Positions 24,959 through 34,683 of a stretch of 64,000 nt of DNA are shown piece after piece (positions within the stretch are counted from its first letter, which is position 1; each line of letters starts with the position of its first letter). Position numbers and translations under genes: made by a program. Source of the DNA: Chitinophagaceae bacterium (lineage in GTDB: Bacteria; Bacteroidota; Bacteroidia; Chitinophagales; Chitinophagaceae). The stretch lies in contig JADJPV010000001.1 of NCBI GenBank assembly GCA_016713085.1, forward strand, positions 806,001-870,000. The letters are read 5' to 3'. The notes under the pieces were generated by a model, which saw only the letters and a program-made list of their open reading frames with translations, had not been told where the DNA came from and made no database searches.

Positions 24959-27838
24959 CTATTGCCTTGGTCTGCCACCTGCGCTACCTCCATTTCGAAC
25001 CGGTGTTCCTCGCCGCCCACCGTCTTGTGATTGACCGAACTTACGTGGATAATACGCAATGGTCAACATATAAAACTGTTGCAGCCCATTGGTTACTGTT
25101 GTTGTGATTGTGTTACTACCTGAGCCGATGGTAATGTTTTTGTTTTGCCTTAAAATATCCATTGCTGAAAACTTCGCTTCCAGCTGTTTGCCTTTAAAAA
25201 AGCGATAGCTGAGAAAAGCATTCCAGAGTGCCGAGCTTTGTTTGGTGGTATTATTCTTTACATAATTCATCGTATTACTTAAAGTCAGGTCTTTTGGATA
25301 ATGAAGGTTAATATTTGCAGCAGTTATATAGTTTGTGTTTTTAAACGAACGCAGATTTTTGCCGGTTTGTATGCTGTTACTCATATTAATACCCTGTGAT
25401 ATGGAGAAGTTTACAATTTCACCCAGAGCAAAATAAATACGCACCGTGTTATTAAGATTTTGAATACGGGAAACAGAAAAGATATCATCAATATAATTTG
25501 GAGAACGGCTGTTGTTAAGTGATCCGTTATAAGAAAATTGCAATACGTTCTTTTTAAGGCGGATGGAGGTATTGAAATTACCGCCAATGCTCCAGTTCTT
25601 TCTTCCATCAATATTAATGAGATAAATATTTCGCCGTCCAAGTGTATCGTAAAAACTGCTGTCGGCAACATCAGCTTTCACGGCAGCAAAATTTCCGTTC
25701 AGGTTAAAATTAATATCGGCTTTTTTATTCCTGTTGCCACTCCTGCCGTAAGCAAAGTTAAATCCAAAGTTATTCGAGCTGGAAGGCTTCAGGAACTCAT
25801 TACCATAATTGAAAGAATAAAGGTTTGCACTGTCAATGATAGGAAACAACTGATCAAGTCCCGGAATAGAATAATTCTTTGAGTGAGAAACGCCTGCATT
25901 GATGTTAAACCCATTTACTTTCTGGTAATAATAGCTAAGGTTGGTGTTTGGTGTAAAGAATGAAAAATCTCTGCTTAAATCCCGCTTGCTGAAATTCGAT
26001 TGATCTTTCTCCCGTAAAAACTGTGCACCCAGGTTAGTAGAAACGGTAAAGGCACGATAGTAACGGTTTGACAATCTTTTTGGAAATGTTTTAGATATAT
26101 TAAGAGCAGGTTCCTCGCTTACCCTGTTGTGCTTGTGCAGGTTGGTAATTGTTGTATTGGGCATATAGATCTTGCCGATAGAATCGAAATCGCTTACGTT
26201 ATAGGTAAGATCAGATTGACTGAAGGCAAGATTGTTTGTAAGCCTGATATTAATATTCCAGAGATTATTACTGCCAAACAGCAGGCGTTTTAACGCATTG
26301 TATGTAACATTCACCGAGTTGTTCCAATTGCTGGAGTTGGTGTTATAAAGGCGGTTAAAAGATGTGTTTCTTGTGGGGTCCTCAAAGGATTCAAAATTAC
26401 TTAAGCTGTTACGTATGTTTTCGCTTTCGCTATAGTTTGTATTATACCTCAGTGAAAAACTTTTCAGGTTTCTTTCATCGCTATCCTTGTTTAAAAAATT
26501 AGCGCTCAAATTTATGTTGCGGTTCTTTGTTTCCGATTCTGACGATTCGTTGCTGTTGCTTACTATTCCTGAGCCTTCTCTTTCTGTAATTGTTGATCCA
26601 GATGAACTGCCTGTGCCCCGGTTGTCAGTTATTGATGCACGGAAATTCATATCCCTGTCTACATCCCTTTTATTATAACTGATTGCCAGAGTTTTTGCAT
26701 CATTTTCCTGTGTTGAATTTCTCACGGATGATTTAAAAAACGAGCTGCCGCCTGTGCCGGTAATTGCATCTGACTGTGAATTAATATTGTTGATACTGCC
26801 CCTGCCGCTTAAATCTAAACTCAATTCATTGTTGCGTTGATTGTTTGTTGTTTCTATAAAACTGTGCTGTACATTTGCTCCAAGGAAATATATTTTGCTG
26901 ATGCCCCGGCCGCCAAAATTGGCCACATACCTGTTGCGTGGATTCATAGTGCGGAATGTAGTTTCTCCCAGCAGTGATTGCAAACCTTCAACATTCTTAT
27001 TGATGTTATTGAAGGCACCTCCAAGACCAAGTCGTGTTTTTTTATTAAAGGCCTGCAAACCAAAATCGACTTCAAATCTTTTATCAGTACCCATACCTGC
27101 TTCTGCTTTTCCAAAGTAACAGGTTTTCTTATCAGCTTTCAGCTTAATATTCATGGTCAGCAACGAATCAGATGGGGTTCGTTCAGCTGCAGTTTTCGTT
27201 CTGTCTTCTTCTGTATAAACCTGTATTTTGTCAATGGCATTCTTCGGAAGATTTTGTGTGGCAATAGCAGGATCATTCCCAAAAAAAGGGTTCCCATCTA
27301 CATACACATTGGTTACTTTTTTACCATTGACCGTTACAGTGCCATCACCCCAAAGTGTAATTCCCGGCACTTTGCGTAACATATCTTCCACTACTGCATT
27401 TGAATCGAGTTTAAACGCTGCCGGATTTATTTCCAATGTATCGCCATTCATACGTATGGGTAACACGGCTTCTATCACAATTTCACCAAGGCTTTTAAAA
27501 TTAGTGCCAAGTTGTATTGAACCAAAATTGTAAGATGGGTTTACACTGTCGAGCTTAATCGTTTTTGAAAATGATTTGTAACCAGACGAGGTAAGGCTTA
27601 TCAGTAAGGGAACATTCAAAGGCATTTTATCAAAACTAAATTCACCCGATGGATTTGTCAGCCTGTAATTGAGCAGAGTGGAATCGCTTTTTTTATATAC
27701 AAGTACAGTTACAGATTCAAGTGCGTACTCATTTGCAGAATCTTTTACTACTCCGGTAATAGTACCTGTGCCTTCGGTTTTTTCCTGTGAAAAAACAAAG
27801 AAAGGTAACAGCAGTAATAGAATGGTTGCTAATTTCAT
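24959..27838 (-). CDS. Outer-membrane beta-barrel receptor with carboxypeptidase-like regulatory domain
   Basis: 959 residues with a signal peptide (KLATILLLLLPFFVFSQE). A CarboxypepD_reg-like Ig domain follows (GTITGVVKDSANEYALESVTV), then a plug-like segment (VVEDMLRKVPGITLWGDG and VTNVYVDGNPFFG). The remainder is a long Asn/Ser/Thr-rich beta-barrel. It resembles the TonB-dependent 'outer membrane protein beta-barrel' group without a SusD partner. The C-terminus is Gly/Arg-rich. Its ATG overlaps the stop of the beta-propeller gene (ATGA), so the two are coupled. The ligand is unknown. Confidence 0.88.
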   Translation of the reverse strand: MKLATILLLLLPFFVFSQEKTEGTGTITGVVKDSANEYALESVTVLVYKKSDSTLLNYRLTNPSGEFSFDKMPLNVPLLISLTSSGYKSFSKTIKLDSVNPSYNFGSIQLGTNFKSLGEIVIEAVLPIRMNGDTLEINPAAFKLDSNAVVEDMLRKVPGITLWGDGTVTVNGKKVTNVYVDGNPFFGNDPAIATQNLPKNAIDKIQVYTEEDRTKTAAERTPSDSLLTMNIKLKADKKTCYFGKAEAGMGTDKRFEVDFGLQAFNKKTRLGLGGAFNNINKNVEGLQSLLGETTFRTMNPRNRYVANFGGRGISKIYFLGANVQHSFIETTNNQRNNELSLDLSGRGSINNINSQSDAITGTGGSSFFKSSVRNSTQENDAKTLAISYNKRDVDRDMNFRASITDNRGTGSSSGSTITEREGSGIVSNSNESSESETKNRNINLSANFLNKDSDERNLKSFSLRYNTNYSESENIRNSLSNFESFEDPTRNTSFNRLYNTNSSNWNNSVNVTYNALKRLLFGSNNLWNINIRLTNNLAFSQSDLTYNVSDFDSIGKIYMPNTTITNLHKHNRVSEEPALNISKTFPKRLSNRYYRAFTVSTNLGAQFLREKDQSNFSKRDLSRDFSFFTPNTNLSYYYQKVNGFNINAGVSHSKNYSIPGLDQLFPIIDSANLYSFNYGNEFLKPSSSNNFGFNFAYGRSGNRNKKADINFNLNGNFAAVKADVADSSFYDTLGRRNIYLINIDGRKNWSIGGNFNTSIRLKKNVLQFSYNGSLNNSRSPNYIDDIFSVSRIQNLNNTVRIYFALGEIVNFSISQGINMSNSIQTGKNLRSFKNTNYITAANINLHYPKDLTLSNTMNYVKNNTTKQSSALWNAFLSYRFFKGKQLEAKFSAMDILRQNKNITIGSGSNTITTTVTNGLQQFYMLTIAYYPRKFGQSQDGGRRGTPVRNGGSAGGRPRQ

Positions 27839-29076
27839 TTGGTTTTGGTCGATGGTTTCAGGATGATGATAACAGGGTTTGATGTGGACTTGCTCTTTTC
27901 AAAATATTCTTTCACTAAAACTGTATATACAGGATTTCGATGTTGTTCAGCATCCTTCGACCGAAACATAGCGTCTGAGGAAATACTGCTGTACAACGCT
28001 GTTTTATCATAGTACTGAATTCCCCAGCCCATTACCGGCAGGTATGCATTGCTGCTGTCGGGAGATATTCTGTTAATGTTGTAAAAGCGGTTGCTGTTTC
28101 TGTCGAAAATAAAACGACGGTCACGTTTTTGATAATCAAGAGAGAAAAATAAATAGTTGTTAACGGGTACCAGGCCATTGATTCGCCATACATATCCCGG
28201 GTTTATCCGCTTATATTCACGCAATTCGTTTCTGGAACTGAATTCTTTTGTGAAAAAAGTTTTGGGAACTGTATTTTCAAATGGGAGCACAAAGTTATAA
28301 AGGATTGTTGCGCTGTCGGGAGTTAACTGGTAAATGGAATAATTGTAAGGCCGGGAAAAGAGCAAAGTACCTGGCTGGCCTGTATTGTAAAACTCAATGT
28401 TTCCGGGATCAGATAAATAAGATGAGTTCCGTTTTGCATAAGGAAAATAGGCTCTTAGTGTTTTACTGCCATTCGATATTTTTAATTCAAAGTCCACTGA
28501 ATCTTTTGCATTCTTATCTTCAAGCACAACACTGTAAGCCCATTGATCAGGAGCCAGGTAATGGGGGTTGGTCATTGAAATAGCAAATCCTTTGATTTCT
28601 GTAATTTGCTCACTCTGGATATCGGCAAGACCGTAAAGAACCGATCTTCCAAATTTCATACTGTTTTTTGAAAAAGGATTACGTACCAATTCATCCCTCT
28701 CCTGCTCAGTTGGGCGGAAGTTTTTTATTTATCTGTAAAAGATAGAGTGCATTCTCCTTTTCCATCAACTGCATGGAAGCAACTGTATATTTATCGTCCT
28801 TATATTTTTTATAAACTTACCTGATCTGTCGAAAAAATACAAACCCTGTGTATCGTAGTCAAAAATGATAAAATACTGATCTGTTACCACCAGCCTGCTT
28901 ATCTGTCCAAACAGGCTTTGCCGGGTAGTTTCCAGGGGTATATAACTGATGCTTTCGAAAACTCTTGATGCAGGAGCACCGATTGTTGAATTTGGATCGA
29001 AATAAAGGGTTTGAGCGGATTGTCCGGCTGCCAGGCTGGCCATCAATAAAAATAAGGCAGCGAATATATTTCTCAT
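27835..29076 (-). CDS. 6-bladed beta-propeller-like secreted protein (two compensating frameshifts)
   Basis: Read as two pieces: 103 residues from 29076, with signal peptide RNIFAALFLLMASLAAGQS and ISYIPLETTRQSLFG, and a 284-residue distal part ending at 27835. Adding one T to the run at 28805-28810 and removing one from 28721-28726 joins them. The join reads IKKYKDDKYTVASMQLMEKE and then NFRPTEQERDELVRNPF, a continuous protein of about 413 residues. The FFDRSGKFIKK motif and overall style match Bacteroidota 6-bladed propeller proteins. It is coupled to the downstream barrel receptor and may present or process its ligand. Confidence 0.75.
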
Positions 29077-29277
29077 AGATCAGTTTGACGATTTGTTTAA
29101 AGATTCCCTGCAAGATAATTTCTGAAATTTGAGGCAATGCTGTGTCAATGGATGAACGGTTGCCCGACGGTTTGACCAGTATTGAAAATTACGGCCTGTG
29201 AAAAGATGAACGAATGAATATTTACATCTTATAAAACAAGCAGGAACACAGATTTCCCCCATAAAAAGCATTTCAGT

Positions 29278-29285
29278 TACCTTTG
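29278..29285 (+). promoter_or_regulatory. -7 promoter element (TACCTTTG) of the RluB-like gene
   Basis: An exact TAnnTTTG match 37 bases ahead of the ATG at 29323, giving a leader of roughly 30 bases. It probably serves both pseudouridine synthase genes. Confidence 0.6.
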
Positions 29286-29322
29286 CCCCTCATCCTGTTG
29301 CAAAACAGCAAATACAAACAAT

Positions 29323-30324
29323 ATGGCAAAAAGCAGCTTCGGCAATTTCGCTAGTCAGAAAACCAACGCACAAAAGAAAGAAGAGTTCCGCCAGGAAAAG
29401 AAAAAAGCAAGAGTAGAGAAGAACGAATACTTTGCAAAAAAGAAAGCAGAAGAGAAAAGTTTCCGTCCACAGGAAACAAGAACCAAAACCGTGTCTTCAA
29501 AATCAGGAGCACAAACCCCTGCACTACCGATCACCTTTAAACGTGAAAATACAACAGGTGAAATGCCGCTCAACAAATACCTGGCACATTGCGATGTATG
29601 CAGTCGAAGAGAAGCAGCTGAAGTGATCAAAAAAGGAACTGTACTTGTAAACGGTAAAGTAGTTACTGAACCCGGACATAAAGTAACTGATAAAGACGAA
29701 GTGAAAGTAAACGGTAAAAAAATTACGATCCAGAAAGAGTTGGTATATATCCTGCTCAATAAACCAAAAGATTATATTACTACGTCAGAAGATCCGCAGG
29801 GAAGAAGAACAATCATGGATCTGATGAAAGGAGTTTCTACTCAACGCATCTACCCTGTTGGACGATTGGACCGGAATACAACGGGTGTGTTATTATTAAC
29901 CAATGATGGTGAACTCACACAAAAATTATCACATCCAAGTTACCAGGTTAAGAAAGTGTATGAAGTAACACTGGATAAACCATTAGAGAAAAAAGATTTT
30001 GAAAAACTGCTGAATGGTTTAACACTGGAAGATGGATTTATTGCACCGGATGCAGTTGGATACCCCGATCCGAAAAATAAAAAAGTAATCGGCATTGAAA
30101 TTCACAGCGGACGTAACCGCATCGTTCGCCGTATGTTTGAAGCATTGGGATATGATGTGAAAGGGCTGGATCGTGTATTATTTGCCAATCTCACCAAGAA
30201 GAATGTTGACCGCAGCAAATGGCGTTACCTTAACGAAAAGGAAGTGCGTTTGCTGAAATTCTTAAATAAATCCTTCGTCAAAAAGAAAGAAGAAGAAAAA
30301 GGAAAGAACAGAGATGAAGAATAA
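29323..30324 (+). CDS. Pseudouridine synthase, RluB/RsuA family, with charged N-terminal extension
   Basis: 333-residue rRNA-modifying enzyme. A Lys/Glu-rich extension (about residues 1-75) precedes an S4 RNA-binding domain (LNKYLAHCDVCSRREAAEVI). The RsuA/RluB catalytic domain then has the aspartate in PVGRLDRNTTGVLLLTNDG and the later EIHSGRNRIVRRMFEALGY. It ends in a lysine-rich tail. The stop overlaps the next gene's start by 11 bases. RluB-like by sequence, but the exact target uridine cannot be read from sequence. Confidence 0.92.
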   Translation: MAKSSFGNFASQKTNAQKKEEFRQEKKKARVEKNEYFAKKKAEEKSFRPQETRTKTVSSKSGAQTPALPITFKRENTTGEMPLNKYLAHCDVCSRREAAEVIKKGTVLVNGKVVTEPGHKVTDKDEVKVNGKKITIQKELVYILLNKPKDYITTSEDPQGRRTIMDLMKGVSTQRIYPVGRLDRNTTGVLLLTNDGELTQKLSHPSYQVKKVYEVTLDKPLEKKDFEKLLNGLTLEDGFIAPDAVGYPDPKNKKVIGIEIHSGRNRIVRRMFEALGYDVKGLDRVLFANLTKKNVDRSKWRYLNEKEVRLLKFLNKSFVKKKEEEKGKNRDEE

Positions 30325-31034
30325 AATTGACATCATTGCTGAAACCGATCATTGGATCGCTCTCAATAAAGCTTCGGGTTTATTATCCATTCCAGACAGG
30401 ATGCAAAGTGAACCATCACTGAAAGATCTGCTGAATGAAAAATATGATAAAGTATGGATCGTTCACCGCCTTGATAAATTCACCAGCGGTTTGATCCTTT
30501 TTGCAAAAGACGAAGCAACACATAAACTTTTATCGCAGCAGTTTGAAGAAAGAAAGGTGGAGAAATTTTATCTCGGTCTTGTGCATGGAATTCTATCGAA
30601 CAAAGAAGGAAGTGTTGATGGACCTATCATGGAGCATTCAGTAAAAAAATCAACCTACATCATTCATCAGAAAGGGAAACCTTCGATGACTGATTATAAA
30701 GTGCTGGAAGAACACGGACAGTTTTCATGGATGCAGTTCCAGATTCATACAGGACGTACACCAGATCCGTGTACACATGAAACATATCGGTCATCCGATT
30801 GTATGTGATGATGTGTATGGAACCGCAGCTCCCATTCTTCTATCATCCATGAAAAGGAAAAAATTCAAGCTGTCAAAAGCTGATGAAGAAGAGCGTCCAT
30901 TACTGAGCCGACTGGCTTTGCATGCATGGAAACTTACTTTCACAGATGCAGAAGGAAAAAAAGTTGAATTGGAAGCTCCGCTATCAAAAGACCTTCGTGC
31001 TTTACTTCAGCAATTCGAAAAATGGGTTAAATAA
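30314..31034 (+). CDS. Pseudouridine synthase, RluA family (two-base deletion)
   Basis: RluA-type enzyme without an S4 domain. The catalytic motif is WIVHRLDKFTSGLILFAK at about residues 50-67, and YLGLVHG follows. The frame breaks after FQIHTGRT. The expected HQIRVHMKHIGHPIVCDDVYG is recovered if ACAC is restored where TACACCAG stands at 30757-30764 (a missing AC). The join gives about 240 residues, normal for a short RluA. The distal half, frame from 30777, ends at 31034. The lost dinucleotide sits in a simple repeat, so sequencing error is likely. Confidence 0.87.
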
Positions 31035-31062
31035 AAAAGAGCCCCGCAAATGCGGAGCTCTT
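31031..31062 (-). terminator. Terminator after the peroxiredoxin gene
   Basis: AGAGCCCCGCA (31038-31048) pairs with TGCGGAGCTCT (31051-31061). On the minus strand it ends in TTTTTTAT. The single mismatch becomes a G-U pair in minus-strand RNA. It may also act on the convergent RluA gene, which ends at 31034. Confidence 0.78.
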
Positions 31063-31092
31063 ATCATACAATATCATAATCGAAGGAAAAAC

Positions 31093-31728
31093 TTACAAGT
31101 TTGGCTGCGGTGTGTAACGCAAATAAGGTTTTACAATCTTTACTCCTTTAGGGAATTTTTCAATGGCTGCCTCAGTCGTTACAGCAGGAACTACAATTAC
31201 ATCTTCACCTTCTTTCCAATCAGCCGGTGTGGCAACACTGTAGTTAGCAGTTAACTGCAATGAATCAATCACACGTAATACTTCATGAAAATTTCTTCCT
31301 GTTGAAGCAGGGTAAGTAATAAACAGTTTTACTTTCTTATCGGGCCCAATGATGAACAGTGAACGAACTGTAAATGTTTCAGACGCATTGGGATGAATCA
31401 TATCATAAAGGTTAGCAACGGTCCTGTCTTCATCAGCTATTATAGGGAAATCAACCGTTGTAAGCTGTGTTTCGTTAATATCGCTGATCCAGCTATTGTG
31501 TTTGTCCAATCCGTCAACACTGAGTGCTAAAACTTTTACATTACGTTTTTCAAACTCAAGTTTTAATAAAGCTGTTTTACCAAGTTCAGTAGTACAAACG
31601 GGTGTAAAATCAGCAGGGTGAGAAAATAAAACTCCCCAAGCATTGCCTAGATATTCATGAAAATCAATTGTACCCGCTGTTGTTTTTGCCTGGAAATTCG
31701 GAGCAATGTCTCCTAAACGTAAACTCAT
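31093..31728 (-). CDS. Peroxiredoxin, 1-Cys (Prx6) type
   Basis: Thiol peroxidase of 211 residues. The peroxidatic cysteine motif is SHPADFTPVCTTELG (about residues 36-50). The C-terminal domain of the Prx6 class is visible (RVIDSLQLTANYSVATPADW and a KPYLRYTPQPNL end). There is no second cysteine at the position used by 2-Cys enzymes. It has its own promoter and terminator. It probably detoxifies hydrogen peroxide and organic peroxides in the cytoplasm. Confidence 0.94.
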   Translation of the reverse strand: MSLRLGDIAPNFQAKTTAGTIDFHEYLGNAWGVLFSHPADFTPVCTTELGKTALLKLEFEKRNVKVLALSVDGLDKHNSWISDINETQLTTVDFPIIADEDRTVANLYDMIHPNASETFTVRSLFIIGPDKKVKLFITYPASTGRNFHEVLRVIDSLQLTANYSVATPADWKEGEDVIVVPAVTTEAAIEKFPKGVKIVKPYLRYTPQPNL

Positions 31729-31763
31729 AATGTTGAATTAAAAGATGAACAATAATTGGATGA

Positions 31764-31771
31764 CAAATATA
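31764..31771 (-). promoter_or_regulatory. -7 promoter element (TATATTTG) of the peroxiredoxin gene
   Basis: The minus strand reads TATATTTG, an exact TAnnTTTG match, 35 bases before the ATG at 31728. It implies a leader of about 28 bases. Confidence 0.55.
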
Positions 31772-31834
31772 TGTATTTCCTACTAAACAGATAGACTTTT
31801 AAACACAAAGATTTTTTCTCTCTATAAACAAACG

Positions 31835-33022
31835 TTAGGAAACTTCTGAAATGCCATCATCGCCCTTTTCTTTTCGTTTTGCATTACGCCCTTTTGTGAG
31901 TAGGGCTTTTCCAAAACGATCTTTTACTTCATCAATGGCTTTATACAAATCATTTTTCTTCTGTACATCCTGGAAGAGATTTGTTTGGGATGCTTCATCG
32001 GTTAACTCACTCAGCTTAACACCGAGCAAACGAACGGGCTGACCTTTGCGGTACAGCTGATGAAAAAGTTCCTTGGCATTATAAATCAGTTCATCATCAT
32101 AAAATGTATAGGGAATAGATGCCTGGCGTTGCTGCGTTTCAAAATCGGGGTAGCGGATCTTTACTGAAATACATCCGGCCATTTTATTATCCTGCCTGAG
32201 TTCATGTGCAATTTTTTCCGTCAGCCTTACAATTTCTGTTTCAAGAAAAGCAATATCATTCCTGTTTTCATGAAAGGTATTTTCGCTGGAAATAGATTTG
32301 GACTCATGATAAGAATGCACTTCACCAAAGCTGATACCATGCGCCCTTCGCCACAGATCCCTTCCATGTTTTCCCAATTGCTGTTCAAGCATTGCAGGGT
32401 TTGCATTCTGCAATTCACCAATTGTTTCAATTCCAATATCAAGCAACGAATGAAAAGCATGCTCACCCACTCCGGGAATTTTATTAACCCGTAAAGGAGC
32501 AAGAAATTCCTTTTCGCCGCCAAAAGGAACGAAAATATAATTGTTGGGTTTTGCAAGATCAGTTGCAATTTTTGCCACCAGCTTGTTACTTGCCATGGCA
32601 AAAGAAATTGGCAATTGAGTTTGATCAATGATCTCTTTCCGCAGATCAATCGTCCATTGCAATGGATCAAAGAAGCGATCCATGCCTGTCAGGTCAATAT
32701 AAAATTCATCGATGGATGCTTTCTCAAACAGTGGTGCTTTGGCTGCCACAATATCTGTTACCCATCTTGAATAGCGGCTGTAATCGCCCCTGGTCCCCTG
32801 CATCACAATAGCATCAGGGCATAGTTTCATTGCCTGTTTCATGGGCATACCACTGTGTACGCCAAACACTCTTGTTTCATAACTGCAGGTACTCACAACT
32901 CCCCGCTCTTTTGTTCCTCCAACAATCACAGGTTTACCTGCGAGTGAAGGATCATTCAAACGTTCCACCGATACAAAGAATGTATCAAGGTCAAAGTGTG
33001 CTATGATGCGTTGTTGTGACAG
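31835..33022 (-). CDS. dinB: DNA polymerase IV (Y family) with no ATG at the expected start
   Basis: Translesion polymerase. The first catalytic carboxylates are in AHFDLDTFFVSVERLND, and the second group is in KASIDEFYIDLTGMDRFF. KIPGVGEHAFHSLLDIGI is the helix-hairpin-helix, and the little-finger domain follows. A GTG at 32968 would begin after the FDLD motif and cannot be the true start. The frame stays open to a CTG at 33022, five bases after a TAACTTTG promoter element. Other genes here have ATG at exactly that distance. Either CTG is used, or an ATG carries a base error. From CTG the protein is 395 residues, normal for DinB. Confidence 0.9.
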   Translation of the reverse strand: MSQQRIIAHFDLDTFFVSVERLNDPSLAGKPVIVGGTKERGVVSTCSYETRVFGVHSGMPMKQAMKLCPDAIVMQGTRGDYSRYSRWVTDIVAAKAPLFEKASIDEFYIDLTGMDRFFDPLQWTIDLRKEIIDQTQLPISFAMASNKLVAKIATDLAKPNNYIFVPFGGEKEFLAPLRVNKIPGVGEHAFHSLLDIGIETIGELQNANPAMLEQQLGKHGRDLWRRAHGISFGEVHSYHESKSISSENTFHENRNDIAFLETEIVRLTEKIAHELRQDNKMAGCISVKIRYPDFETQQRQASIPYTFYDDELIYNAKELFHQLYRKGQPVRLLGVKLSELTDEASQTNLFQDVQKKNDLYKAIDEVKDRFGKALLTKGRNAKRKEKGDDGISEVS

Positions 33023-33027
33023 GAGAA

Positions 33028-33035
33028 CAAAGTTA
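33028..33035 (-). promoter_or_regulatory. -7 promoter element (TAACTTTG) of dinB
   Basis: The minus strand reads TAACTTTG, five bases ahead of the CTG at 33022. This is the same spacing as TATCTTTG in front of the phosphatase ATG, which helps place the dinB start. Confidence 0.6.
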
Positions 33036-33137
33036 TAGCTAAGAGAACAAAAGAGAGAAATGCGATTTCACGCAGAGGTACAGAGATCGCAGGGTGAACT
33101 ATCTGAGAATTTGTTATCTTGAAATATAATTTACCAT

Positions 33138-33614
33138 ATGAATCTCGACTGGCTCAAAAGCGGCATAGCACCTTTAGATAACCTCATCTCCTTTCTGCAC
33201 AAGCAATCAAAAACAAATGATGTGCTGAAGAAGCAGGTGCTGATGGAACTGCGGAACAATCTCAACATCTTCAAGAATGCTTACATGAATGAAGTATCGC
33301 CTGACACAGTGATTGATCTGCTGAGCAATGATGCCATCCAGGATGGAGTTAAAAATAATTTCACTTTCAAAAAATTAAAAGCAGGAGGTATTGAACCCTA
33401 TCATGTCTTTGATGACCGCAATAAAAAATACATCGGCTGGACAGCTGAAAAACTCATTGATAAGATTGATGAAAAAATTGTGGAGCTGAAACTCCTGAAA
33501 AAGATGAACAAGGGTTCGGTTGAAAAACTGAAGAACAATGTACCACTCATGATCAGCAATTTATATTACAGGATGAAGCTTCTGGCAGATTTCATTAAAA
33601 GCGATTTTAAATAA
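33138..33614 (+). CDS. Hypothetical protein
   Basis: 158-residue, lysine-rich and predicted helical soluble protein with no signal peptide or membrane segment. Phrases such as SFLHKQSKTNDVLKKQVLMEL and IDKIDEKIVELKLLKKM suggest helical bundles. I do not recognise a family. It stands alone between dinB (divergent) and the M19 dipeptidase, with 43 bases to the latter. The uninterrupted frame and codon use like its neighbours support a real gene. Confidence 0.65.
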   Translation: MNLDWLKSGIAPLDNLISFLHKQSKTNDVLKKQVLMELRNNLNIFKNAYMNEVSPDTVIDLLSNDAIQDGVKNNFTFKKLKAGGIEPYHVFDDRNKKYIGWTAEKLIDKIDEKIVELKLLKKMNKGSVEKLKNNVPLMISNLYYRMKLLADFIKSDFK

Positions 33615-33657
33615 TTTTTTATACATCCTAAACCAAATTGTTTCAATACCCCCTGCC

Positions 33658-34681
33658 ATGTTAAAAAAAATTCTCATTACCATCCTTGTTATTCTTTCAA
33701 TTGCTTCCATCATTTTTTTTGGCTTTGTACCGGGCTATATTGATAAATCGAAAAACACGGTAGCATTGAAAGTCGTTAATCCTGAAAAACAGAACTGGTA
33801 CGATTCTATTCCTTTTATTGCCGATCTGCATTGCGATGAATTACTGTGGGATAGAAATCTTTTGAAAGAGCACAGCTACGGCCATGTAGATCTTCCACGT
33901 ATGTTAAAAGCAAATATGGCAATGCAGGTGTTTACTATTGTAATATGCATCTGCTGCAAAATCAAACGGACAGTTTCGTGTTATTACCAGCAAAGCAACT
34001 TTGCAGCAATTCATCACCGACAGAAAAACAAACCGCAACATCAGTTCCGGCATGCTGGGTATTGAAGGAGCTCATTGTTTGAATAAGGATATCAATAATC
34101 TATATAAAGTATATGCTGCCGGTGTTCGCTATATCGGTCTTGCACATTTTTTCGATAACGAATGGGCAGGCTCGGCACATGGTATGAAAAAATGGGGACT
34201 TACAGCAGCAGGTAAAACACTTGTTCAAAAAATGGATAGCCTGCATATTGTTATTGACCTTGCACATGCATCACCCAAAACAATTGATGATGTACTGGCT
34301 TTTACCAACAGCCCTGTAATAGTTTCGCATACAGGTGTGCGGGGAGTTTGCAAAAACACGAGAAATTTATCAGATGCACATTTGGTAGCTATTGGCAAAC
34401 GAAACGGCTTGGTGGGAATTGGTTTTTGGGAAACAGCGGTATGCGGTTCTGATGCAACAGCTACAGCAAAAAGCATTCGCTATGTTGCTGATAAAATTGG
34501 TGTAGATAAAGTGGCACTGGGTTCAGATTTTGATGGAGCCATTGGTTCTCATTTCGATGTAACAGGTTTGCCACTGATTGTAAATGCCTTACTGAAAGAA
34601 GGCTTCAGCAGAACAGAAATTGAAATGATCATGGGAGGAAATGTGAGAGATTTCTTTTTGAGAAATTTACCAGCGAATTAA
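33658..34681 (+). pseudogene. Membrane dipeptidase (peptidase M19), frame broken and internally deleted
   Basis: The N-terminal part has a membrane anchor (ILITILVILSIASIIFFGFV) and the first metal site IADLHCDELLWDRNLL. The distal part has GIEGAHCLNKDINN, LAHFFDNEWAGSAHG, IDLAHASPKTIDDV, VVSHTGVRGVC, ALGSDFDGAIGS and IMGGNVRDFF, all M19 motifs. The two parts lie in different frames, meeting near 33941-33951. From my knowledge of the family, some 45-50 residues expected between MQVFTIV and KSNGQFRVI are absent. So this is more than a single-base slip: either a real decayed gene or an assembly collapse. Confidence 0.85.
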
Positions 34682-34683
34682 AA

